Of a stretch of DNA of 64,000 nucleotides, positions 47,901-54,461 are shown one piece after another. The translations under genes and the position numbers were made by a program. The DNA lies in NCBI GenBank assembly GCA_951813605.1, contig OX638379.1:940471-1004470 (forward strand), read 5' to 3'. The notes below the pieces were generated by a model, which was given only the letters and a program-made list of their open reading frames with translations, was not told where the DNA came from and made no database searches. The stretch is from an uncultured Bryobacterales bacterium (lineage in GTDB: Bacteria > Acidobacteriota > Terriglobia > Bryobacterales > UBA6623). Position 1 is the stretch's first letter, and each line of letters begins with the position of its first letter.

Positions 47901-47958
47901 GATCCGATATATTCAGTCGGCCCCAGTTCGGCCAAGTTCCGGGAGTCGATTGCCGTGA
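44923..47958 (+). CDS. Beta-propeller / HEAT-repeat / cytochrome c fusion protein (second)
   Basis: 1011 residues from a GTG at 44923, 10 nt after the sulfatase stop with AGGGCGG just before it; an ATG at 44959 is the alternative. Signal/lipoprotein-like segment (VSAAVIVAVLAAGSC). Propeller of TIGR02604 type (about 40-430; DRDGLPDSVTVF and NDGDGRADERVRLL as possible Ca2+ loops), HEAT-like repeats (about 435-840), and a TIGR02603 cytochrome c domain with CQECH at about 881-885 and VGPDLGTV. Same architecture as the first fusion gene but well diverged, so an old duplication. Ends an operon of propeller-cytochrome, sulfatase, propeller-cytochrome. Confidence 0.92.
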   Translation: MVEPPAAPPRGPMVSAAVIVAVLAAGSCARSAGPPHPPDEALRTFEIHPDFTIELFASEPDIADPVAMAFGPSGRIWVVENSGYPLDSAGRRGRVKLLRDLDRDGLPDSVTVFLDGLTMPTGIMPWKHGVILTDPPDVLFLADNDGDGRADERVRLLSGFALTNPQHTVSSPVYGLDNWIYLAHEGAIQSVVFADEFGDKGTEIHFPGHPDAPRLPVDRRSVRFRPDSLELEFLAGASQFGIAFSEWGDVLTHNNTYHSRHEVIQARYLDRNPYMRVARTAQNVFQDPNPAAVHPITVRPRFELLSGIGQMTSAAGLTRYLGGAFPGYGDLAFVGESVHNLVHADRWEPAGATYVARPISDGREFLASRDAWFRPVNFTIGPDGALYVIDYYRLVIEHPEWTSTDTAESHRLYDGDDRGRIWRVTPKDGLPFVAPSLGEATSSELTSLLRSSNYWNRITAQRLLVERGDSGSIPALEILAADDSSPLGRLHALWALEGLGKLADDLLLQALSASSLGVRKNAIQIAEPRFRSEPSRWQNALLSLERDPEAHVRLQLLLTLGEVALPSLAHARERMLLADLEDEWFHAAALSWNSSTPSLLLERLSSHLGPGSPAERLLESIAASARGSGDAFADIVAWLPRWEGAWRHAAVLRGLRQGLIGMAVQPEISNRTRERLLALAGSTDHAVRQAALNLLEMVGLPRTDRLQRALEQATQTARDLGAPARRRAGAIRLLSLSDGQDYLELFRLMIRPGESDAVQAAAVSGLIRTNADGLSLFLLDHWAELPRESRLVAGEAMSADSNLATSLVGALEDGFIQPWMLEFRSKRRLIMHRDPDLRQRARQILTESERDSEELVERYRSALVREPGDAARGKVVFERDCQECHRLAGEGKEVGPDLGTVRTRPALNLLTDILLPSESISQTYESYVIELTNGELIEGVLGNQGPGFVTLRREGGEEEAIDRARIASMRVARISAMPSDFDGRVRPSEMADLIRYIQSAPVRPSSGSRLP

Positions 47959-47979
47959 TGGTTTCTTGCGGAGACGTTG

Positions 47980-48048
47980 CCGTCGCGACGGTGTGGTTTG
48001 GCGCCGCGCGGCAAGCGGTCAGGGTAAGTCGCCAGCAGGCGCTGCTGG
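47980..48048. other. Cluster of three palindromes between convergent genes
   Basis: The 91-nt gap contains CCGTCGCGACGG (47980-47991), GCCGCGCGGC (48003-48012) and CCAGCA-N5-TGCTGG (48032-48048). None is followed by a T-run. They may act as a bidirectional transcription end or RNA-stabilising hairpins. Confidence 0.35.
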
Positions 48049-48049
48049 G

Positions 48050-49420
48050 TCATGTCGGCCGGACTAGCGGAAACGTGTCATTGGTTTCGGCGGCCCAATC
48101 GGAAGTAAGTCTCCGATGCTCGTTGAGTGTCGACAGGTGGGCCGGATCCGCGGCGAGGTTGTTGGTCTCGCCCGGGTCCACTTCGAGATCGAAGAGTTGT
48201 TCGCGTCCGCTACCTGTGTTGTAGACGATGTACTTGTAACGCTTTGTACGAAGCATGCGTCCGGAGACGCCATCGTCGCGACCGCGTCCGAAAGTGGTTT
48301 CCGAGACGACGTACCGGCGACTCGAGCCGGCGGAGGAGCCTCGAGCGAGGGGTTCCAGCGACTGGCCGCGGACGGGTCCCGCCGGACCTTCGAGTCCGGC
48401 GGCTCCCAGGATCGTGGGCATAAGGTCAATGCCCGTGGAAACCAAGGCGTCAGACGTGGTGCCGGGCCTCGAAGAGAGCGGATGGGCAATCAAGAGTGGG
48501 ACCCGCACCGCCTGTTCGTAGAGCACCTGCTTCTGGTTCCAGTGGTGGCTGCCGACGCCTTCGCCGTGATCGCTGGTCAAAATGATGATCGTGTTGCTGT
48601 CCTGGCCGGAATCGCGGAGGGCGTCAAGCACCTTGGCGATTTCGTGATCGGCTTTTTCGACTAGACGATAGTACCCCCAGAGGTACTGTCTCCATTCCAG
48701 GTCGCTCCATTTGTCGGTCGGGTAGTGAAAGTCGCGATTCTTGGCTTGAATCATGCGGATTGCGGTCGGCTCGCTCTCGGGGATGGCGAAATTTCCGGGC
48801 AGCGCCGGAAGCTCGCCGGGGTCCTCGGGCGTCGGCGGGATCGGGCCCTGCGGGAGGTCCTGTCGACGGGCAAGCTGGCAGACATCGTGCGGGTTCCGGA
48901 AGGAAGTGGTGAGAAAGAACGGTCTGTCAGGCGAGGCATTGAGGAAATCAACTGCGTTTTGCGCGGTGTCGCTATCGCCGTGCGTATCGGCGGCTGTAGT
49001 GTAGCCGGCCTCCTCTAGCGAAGTGCCGACGTGCCACTTTCCGAAATAGGCCGTGTCATAGCCGCCTGATTCCATTAGCTTGCCGAGCATGGGGTACGCG
49101 CCATTCAGCTTTGTGCCGTTGGTCGGAGTCCCGATCTCGTGCGGATAGCGACCGGTTTGAATGCTGGAACGGCAAGGCAGGCAAAGCGGCTGTGTGACGT
49201 AGCTGCGCGTGAAGCGGACGCCGCGGGCGGCGATCCAATCCATCGCAGGCGTCTTGACATGCGGGTTGCCCGTGCAACTCATGGCCTCGTCGGTCTGCTG
49301 ATCGGTCATCACCAGCAGCACGTTCGGACGCTTTGCGAAAGAGCTCTGCGAGCAGCCGAGCAGCGCCATCCCAGCAAGTCCGGACCGCTGGAAGAAGGCG
49401 CGTCTGTCCACGATGCTCAT
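48050..49420 (-). CDS. Type-I sulfatase, C-L-P-C-R, Tat lipoprotein
   Basis: 456 residues from ATG 49420 with GAGG 6 nt upstream. Twin-arginine signal with lipobox (VDRRAFFQRS ... ALLGC23). Metal-site VMTDQQTDE; formylglycine motif CLPCRSSIQTGRYP (Cys80); GKWHVGTS; LTSDHGEGVGSHHWNQK. The TDQQ and HWNQK spellings recall choline-sulfatase or mucin/heparan-type sulfatases. Lies 40 nt behind the sulfatase at 49461-51185 in the same direction, so the two form an operon. A longer start would overlap that gene. Confidence 0.92.
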   Translation of the reverse strand: MSIVDRRAFFQRSGLAGMALLGCSQSSFAKRPNVLLVMTDQQTDEAMSCTGNPHVKTPAMDWIAARGVRFTRSYVTQPLCLPCRSSIQTGRYPHEIGTPTNGTKLNGAYPMLGKLMESGGYDTAYFGKWHVGTSLEEAGYTTAADTHGDSDTAQNAVDFLNASPDRPFFLTTSFRNPHDVCQLARRQDLPQGPIPPTPEDPGELPALPGNFAIPESEPTAIRMIQAKNRDFHYPTDKWSDLEWRQYLWGYYRLVEKADHEIAKVLDALRDSGQDSNTIIILTSDHGEGVGSHHWNQKQVLYEQAVRVPLLIAHPLSSRPGTTSDALVSTGIDLMPTILGAAGLEGPAGPVRGQSLEPLARGSSAGSSRRYVVSETTFGRGRDDGVSGRMLRTKRYKYIVYNTGSGREQLFDLEVDPGETNNLAADPAHLSTLNEHRRLTSDWAAETNDTFPLVRPT

Positions 49421-49460
49421 GTTGACCTCGGCTTCGCCTCGATCCGACCGAATTTCATCA

Positions 49461-51185
49461 TCATTGCCGGCGGACGTCAACGAATGAGGCGCCTCTGACG
49501 ACGCCGCTGTATTGAACCATTGTCTCCAGACGTGCCGGGCCCGCCTCGATCTCTACCGCTTGGAACTCGCACGAATCCTCTCCCGCCGCGACCGACTGCG
49601 AGACGGCGACGCTCCCCACTGTCAACGTGGCTTCCGCTGCGGCCGGCAAGGGTTTTGCAAACCGCAAGGTGAAGTCGTAGCGACCGCCTTCCTCGATCAC
49701 GACCGGCCAGTAGCCTAATGCGTCCTCGTGCGCGCGGTCATCATTGTCCCCGCGCCAGTCGAAGCGAGAGAGGGTCGCCATGGGCTCGTCAGGCGAGCCT
49801 AGGTGAATCCGCCCAGGCGCAAACCCCCGCGTCGACGAAACGTCACGGAACCAGTCCTCGTAGCCCCTTCGCATGTCCGCGACTATCTCCGGATGCTCCT
49901 CGGCGAGGTCGTTCGTCTCGCCAGGATCGACCGACATGTCGTACAGCTCGAACTTCGCCCCTTCGGGCATCGGGTCGGTCGCCTTGCCGAGTGGCTGCAC
50001 GATCTTCCAGCGCTGGCTGCGAGCCGAAGCGTTGCGGTTTAGCTGCGGTCTATCGCCGCGGTGGTTCTGCAGGTAGATCGTCCGATCCGGCCAATCGTCG
50101 GGTGATGTTTCGCCCGAGAGCAATGGCCAAAGACTCACTCCGTCGAATCGCGGGGATGCAGTGTCGACCTCCGAGGCATCAAGCAGCGTCGGCACGACAT
50201 CGATGTGTGCGGCAATGCGGTCAATCTTTCGACCGGCCTCGACGCGTCCTGGCCAGCGGAACAGGAACGGCACTCTCGTGCCGCCGTCATACGCACTGCC
50301 CTTGCGCTCCTTCAGGCCGGCCGTAAACGTCTGCTGGGTGGGGCCGTTGTCGGTCAAGAAGATGACGATTGTCGTGCCCGCTAGACCAAGTTGATCCAGT
50401 TGGTTGAGCAGTCGGTCTAGGTTTTCGTCGAACTGCGTGATCATGCCGTAGACCCTGGCCGTTCTCTCCGGAAGACCCATCTCGCGGTACACCTCGATGT
50501 ACTCTTCGTCAACGTCAAACGGCGAGTGGGGTACGTTCGTCGCCAAGTAGCCGAAAAAAGGCCGCTCGCGGTTTTGCTCAATGAAATCGATCAAGGCGTC
50601 GGTAAAGATGTCGGTGCAGTAGCCCCTGTAGGCTTCGGATGCGCCATTGTGCTCGAGGACGGGGTCCCAGTAGCGGTTTCCGGGCGGACCCGCGGGCTGG
50701 CCGAGTCCGCCACCGCGGTGAACCAGAGCTTCTTGGAAACCTTGGTCCGTCGCACGCAACGGGTAGTTGTCACCCAGATGCCACTTGCCGAAGATCCCTG
50801 TCACGTAACCTTCGGTCGCGAGCAACTCGGCCAGAGTTTCGGCCTCCGGGGCCATTAGTGTCCGGCCTAGGTAGGTATCGACCACGCCGGAGCGGTAGCC
50901 ATGACGCCCCGTCAGCAACGCGGCGCGAGTGGGCGCGCACTTGGGCTCGACATAGAATTGCGTGAACTCCGTGCTCTCCGCGGCTAGGCGGTCGAGCGTC
51001 GGCGTTCTGATATACGGATTGCCGTGGAATCCGACCTGAGCCCATCCTTGATCGTCGGTCATGATCAGGATGATGTTTGGCTTGGATGGCTCCGGCCCCT
51101 TAGTGATTTCGACTAGCCCCAGTGCCAGCAGAGCAATTGCTGCAAGGGTCAGCAGGGCCGAGCTGGCGAAACTTCGCTTCTCCAT
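49461..51185 (-). CDS. Type-I sulfatase with extra C-terminal beta domain, C-A-P-T-R
   Basis: 574 residues, about 100 longer than its neighbours. An uncleaved or Sec signal segment (ALLTLAAIALLALGLVEI). Metal-site IIMTDDQGWAQ; formylglycine motif CAPTRAALLTGRHG (Cys83); GKWHLG; FLTDNGPTQQTFTAGLKERKGSAYDGG. After the normal sulfatase end, residues about 460-574 form a beta-rich module (GGRYDFTLRFAKPLP, ATLTVGSVAVSQSV) that looks like a carbohydrate-binding jelly roll. TAGACT ends 10 nt before the ATG. First gene of a two-sulfatase operon. Confidence 0.93.
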   Translation of the reverse strand: MEKRSFASSALLTLAAIALLALGLVEITKGPEPSKPNIILIMTDDQGWAQVGFHGNPYIRTPTLDRLAAESTEFTQFYVEPKCAPTRAALLTGRHGYRSGVVDTYLGRTLMAPEAETLAELLATEGYVTGIFGKWHLGDNYPLRATDQGFQEALVHRGGGLGQPAGPPGNRYWDPVLEHNGASEAYRGYCTDIFTDALIDFIEQNRERPFFGYLATNVPHSPFDVDEEYIEVYREMGLPERTARVYGMITQFDENLDRLLNQLDQLGLAGTTIVIFLTDNGPTQQTFTAGLKERKGSAYDGGTRVPFLFRWPGRVEAGRKIDRIAAHIDVVPTLLDASEVDTASPRFDGVSLWPLLSGETSPDDWPDRTIYLQNHRGDRPQLNRNASARSQRWKIVQPLGKATDPMPEGAKFELYDMSVDPGETNDLAEEHPEIVADMRRGYEDWFRDVSSTRGFAPGRIHLGSPDEPMATLSRFDWRGDNDDRAHEDALGYWPVVIEEGGRYDFTLRFAKPLPAAAEATLTVGSVAVSQSVAAGEDSCEFQAVEIEAGPARLETMVQYSGVVRGASFVDVRRQ

Positions 51186-51538
51186 CGCTGCTGGGAGTCT
51201 AGCTCATTCCAGTGCTTGCGATCTCGGCTCGGGGCTGCAGTGCCGGTTCCCACGGCATCTCGCCGGGCTCAGCCCGAATTGTTCGAACTGCGCTTCTACA
51301 CGCTGTGTTGCGCCAGGTCTATGAGACGTACCTTGCCGGCCGCGATCCTACGCTCACTGCCGATCTTCCACCTCACTGCTTAGGCCAAGTCCGCTGCCGC
51401 ACCCTGAACCGGTCAGTGCTCTTCGCCCTCGCACAAGGAGCAATCGCGATGACATTTGCGAACTGCGGGCTTTTCTAGGTCAGTGGCCCCGGTCCCGCCG
51501 CACTCCTCTTGCCCGAGATCGTGAGCTAGGCGCCCGAA
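51186..51538. other. Intergenic interval, 353 bp
   Basis: Between the sulfatase start at 51185 and the stop of the repeat protein. No gene or clear hairpin; contains the TAGACT hexamer at 51196-51201. Confidence 0.5.
51196..51201 (-). promoter_or_regulatory. -10-like hexamer TAGACT, leaderless-type start
   Basis: On the minus strand TAGACT ends 10 nt before the sulfatase ATG at 51185. Confidence 0.4.
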
Positions 51539-52417
51539 CTAGCGCGGCAGATGCGCCCGATCAAGAATCGAAGCTGTCTTGCGCAGGGCTCGTTCGATGC
51601 GGTCGAGGTGAAGCGCTCGCACTCGCTGGGAGGTTTGCCTTGCGACAGGGTTTCGGTCCTCGATGTTTGGCTTTGCGACAAATCGATTATTCGCCGCCTG
51701 GCTTTGCAAAATCGCCTCTACTGCTCGGCGATCGGCGGCGGCCTGACGTCTCTTGATCCGTTCGATTTCCAACCGATCCCGGGCTGCCTGCTCCCTCGCG
51801 ATTCTTGCCGACACGCGGCGGTTAATCTCCGTCTGTTCCCGGACAATCCTCTCGACTGTTCGTTCGCTGGCTTCTTCCTGTTGCCTTGCGATCCGTTCGG
51901 CCGCAACGCGGTCCCGAGAGATCTGCTCGCTAGCGATGCGCTCGGCGGCGCTTGCGTCGGCTGATGCCTGCGCCCTTGCAATTCGCTCCGCGCTTGCTTG
52001 CGCTCGCGCGGCCTGCGTTCTTCTACCTCGAGCTGCGTGGTTCGGGGCCGCTCCGCGGGCCGAGTCGGCGATTCCCCTCTGGCGCGCTTTGTCGTCCGCT
52101 ACATATGCATCGACTTCCCGTAAGCTGTCCTCCGCCGGATGTCCATCGAACGCAGCCAGGGCTGGCTCACACCCGCTTGCATAAGCGGCAATACGGGAAG
52201 TGTAACGATGCCGAACGACGCAGCGCACCCGAAAGCCAACCAGCGAGAGAAGAGCCTGCGGGCACTCGGCTCTCCCTTGCTCGGGAGTGGCGGTTTCTGG
52301 GAGAGTCGGCGCGGAACCGATTTCCGGGAAGGCGAGACTGCAGGATTCCCGCGCCCCGCCTGCTAGTCCGAAGGCGGCTCCCATGACGACGATATGGCGG
52401 ATTGTACGAAGAAGCAT
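51539..52417 (-). CDS. Secreted protein with 15-residue tandem repeats, predicted coiled coil
   Basis: 292 residues. Start ATG 52417 has GGGAG 7 nt upstream. Signal peptide (IVVMGAAFGLAGGA), then a Cys-containing region (residues 26-83 with Cys at 26, 52, 66 and 83). Residues 144-248 are seven uninterrupted repeats of exactly 15 residues, consensus E-R-I-A-R-x-Q-x-x-x-x-R-x-x-x; residues 129-143 look like an eighth, decayed copy. Repeat DNA has diverged, so this is not a recent microsatellite. A 15/4 periodicity gives right-handed coiled coils, as described for the YadA stalk. A basic helix closes the chain. Function unknown: stalk, spacer or envelope-spanning rod are possible. No neighbour suggests a partner. 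Confidence 0.75.
   Translation of the reverse strand: MLLRTIRHIVVMGAAFGLAGGARESCSLAFPEIGSAPTLPETATPEQGRAECPQALLSLVGFRVRCVVRHRYTSRIAAYASGCEPALAAFDGHPAEDSLREVDAYVADDKARQRGIADSARGAAPNHAARGRRTQAARAQASAERIARAQASADASAAERIASEQISRDRVAAERIARQQEEASERTVERIVREQTEINRRVSARIAREQAARDRLEIERIKRRQAAADRRAVEAILQSQAANNRFVAKPNIEDRNPVARQTSQRVRALHLDRIERALRKTASILDRAHLPR
51674..51988 (-). repeat. Seven in-frame 45-bp coding repeats
   Basis: Encodes the 15-residue repeats of the coiled-coil protein. Units begin at residues 144, 159, 174, 189, 204, 219 and 234. Conserved positions: Arg2 and Ile3 in the first six units, Gln7 in all seven; the seventh unit is the most altered (EAILQSQ). Confidence 0.85.
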
Positions 52418-52916
52418 GATGAAACTCCCAAATCGAACTGAAGCAGCGTGATTACTTAGACGGCTCAGTTATCAATCTAGTTACAATATTCACACATTAA
52501 CTAATTTACCTAGTGGTGTCGGGTCAAGATCTGATTCTCAGCGCATAACATGTGTCTTGACTGTATTTTGCGAGCGGATTCTGGTGATATCGATTTGCGA
52601 GTTCCGGCTGGGATCAATCCCTGACCTCCGGGCCTCGCGGTTAGTGGGACCCAGTCGAAGTCGAGTGGTTTGCAGCGGCGCGTCAATTGAGACAAGATCA
52701 CATTCCTGGCCTGATTGCGACGCACTCGCGACATCTCATGCCTACGGGTTTTCGCGAACTGCATCGGGACTGGGCGAGCAGGCGTTTGATCAGTAGGCCG
52801 CAATGAATGGCGAAACGCCCCGGGACCGATCTCCTCGGTCAATGGACCGGGGAAGTTCGCTCTGCAGCGGCCGTTTAACGCCAAGGCCGCCGTCTGGCCT
52901 ATAGACTGAAACCGAA
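52418..52916. other. Intergenic interval between divergent genes, 0.5 kb
   Basis: Contains an A+T-rich stretch at about 52450-52515 upstream of the repeat protein and the TAGACT hexamer before the TPR-like gene. No gene recognised. Confidence 0.5.
52902..52907 (+). promoter_or_regulatory. -10-like hexamer TAGACT, leaderless-type start
   Basis: TAGACT (overlapping TATAGA) ends 9 nt before the TTG start at 52917. Confidence 0.4.
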
Positions 52917-53969
52917 TTGACACATCCCTTGTCCAAGATCACTGTTGTACTTGGCTGCTTGCTCGTATGCGGGCAAGCGTTCGGCGACGATACAACGTCC
53001 CAGTTCAGGGCCGGGTCCAAGCTGGCTCAAGAAAAGGTGGTGCTCCTAGAAGAGCAGCTGCAGCGAGACACTCAGAATCTGGCGGTCCGTTGCCAACTTC
53101 TCGGGTACTATGCCGCGTCTGCGCGGCGCCGGGACCGAGCGGCTCGGGATCAGAAGAATAAGCACATTCTATGGCTCATTAGAAACATGCCCGAAGCCAA
53201 TGTGATCCATGACAGGCGCCTAATAATTCCCAGCTACGACAGCCCTGAAGACTATGTGGATGGTAAACGCGCATGGCTGGCGCATATCGAAAAGGAGCCG
53301 AAGAATCTGACGCTGCTGGAGAACGCGGCTAGTTTCCTGTCGCTTGGTGACCGGGAAACCGCTCTCGACTTGCTTCGCCGGGCTCAGTCGCTAGACCTCT
53401 CCAATCCAAAGTGGGCGATGAAGCTTGGAGGGATGCTATTGCGCAAGGCTCGCGGCTATCGCGGTGAGACAGACCCGCTTGTCGCACGTCTGGCGTTGGT
53501 GCAGCTAGAACGAGCGAATGACCGTCCGGGCAGGGATGGGTGGAATGGATATCTCCTGGAGAGCCTTGCCAAGGCGGCTTTGGCCGCCGAGGATCACGAC
53601 AAGGCCCGCAAGTATGCGGGGCTGATGTTGAATGGGAACAGCCCTAGGGAGGTGACTGGAGATCACATCCACCATGGCCACCTTACGCTCGGTAGAGTCG
53701 CGCTGGCTGAGGGTGATGTCGCGCAAGCCAAGAATCGACTACTCATGGCTGGTAAGTCACCGGGGTCGCGCAAGCTGGGCTTCGCCGGCCCGAACATGGC
53801 GCTCGCCAAGGAGTTGCTCGAACGAGGCCACAGGAAGATAGTGCTCAAGTACTTCAAGTCTTGCGCAAAGCTCTGGACCGCGGATCGCGGCAAGGCGAAG
53901 TTGGACGAGTGGTCTGCGCTGGTTGCGGCTGGCAGGATCCCAGATTTCGGAGCGAATCTTGCCTACTGA
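52917..53969 (+). CDS. Secreted TPR-like repeat protein
   Basis: 350 residues from a TTG at 52917; no ATG or GTG lies between it and the signal peptide (ITVVLGCLLVCGQAFG). The body is helical with tetratricopeptide-like pairs: EEQLQRDTQNLAVRCQLLGYY, EPKNLTLLENAASFLSLGDRETALDLLRRAQ, ESLAKAALAAEDHDKARKYAG, LGRVALAEGDVAQAKNRLLMAG. Such domains bind proteins. The C-terminal ALAKELLERGHRKIVLKYF region resembles the tail of other acidobacterial TPR proteins, as far as I can judge. Stands alone. Confidence 0.8.
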   Translation: MTHPLSKITVVLGCLLVCGQAFGDDTTSQFRAGSKLAQEKVVLLEEQLQRDTQNLAVRCQLLGYYAASARRRDRAARDQKNKHILWLIRNMPEANVIHDRRLIIPSYDSPEDYVDGKRAWLAHIEKEPKNLTLLENAASFLSLGDRETALDLLRRAQSLDLSNPKWAMKLGGMLLRKARGYRGETDPLVARLALVQLERANDRPGRDGWNGYLLESLAKAALAAEDHDKARKYAGLMLNGNSPREVTGDHIHHGHLTLGRVALAEGDVAQAKNRLLMAGKSPGSRKLGFAGPNMALAKELLERGHRKIVLKYFKSCAKLWTADRGKAKLDEWSALVAAGRIPDFGANLAY

Positions 53970-54461
53970 GCACAGCTGACGGCCAAATCCGGACACTGTT
54001 CAAGTTCGATCCCCGACTTAGGCGTCGCAGTCCTCTTCGCGCTTAGAGGACGTTTGCGGACTCCAGGCCATACTGGGCGATTGAGGCGCGCTTCACCCCC
54101 TCCTCCGGCAAACTCAGTTGGCCTCTCTTAGGCTGACTTCCAGACTGGCGAGACATACTATTGCCTGGCGGGCCTCGGAGTTGGAGCCGCACCTCCAAAT
54201 TGTGCTCCCGGCGAGCGGCTGCCTCCGCACAAGGAATAGCGCCCAGCCGTGCGTCGTATATGGGCCAGCAACATCCTCGTTTGCCTCAGCTTGCACTGGT
54301 TTATCGCAGTCGCCCGCCTTGCAATGCCGCACGCCGTCGTGCGCTGCAAGCGGGTCTGTTCGCACCATCGACTCCTCCATAAGCAGGATTCCCCCGTTCG
54401 GGCTGCCGACAGAGACTTGCGCGCTACGCGCACGGTCCTGAGTCTGCAACGCTTCCCGGCC
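53970..54461. other. Intergenic interval, 0.5 kb, between convergent genes
   Basis: Open frames of about 110 codons overlap on both strands at 54114-54449, neither recognisable. No T-run hairpin seen. Confidence 0.5.

Noticed and set aside
54114-54449. Overlapping open frames of about 110 codons on both strands
   Set aside because: No recognisable protein, no ribosome site, and mutual overlap is typical of chance open frames.
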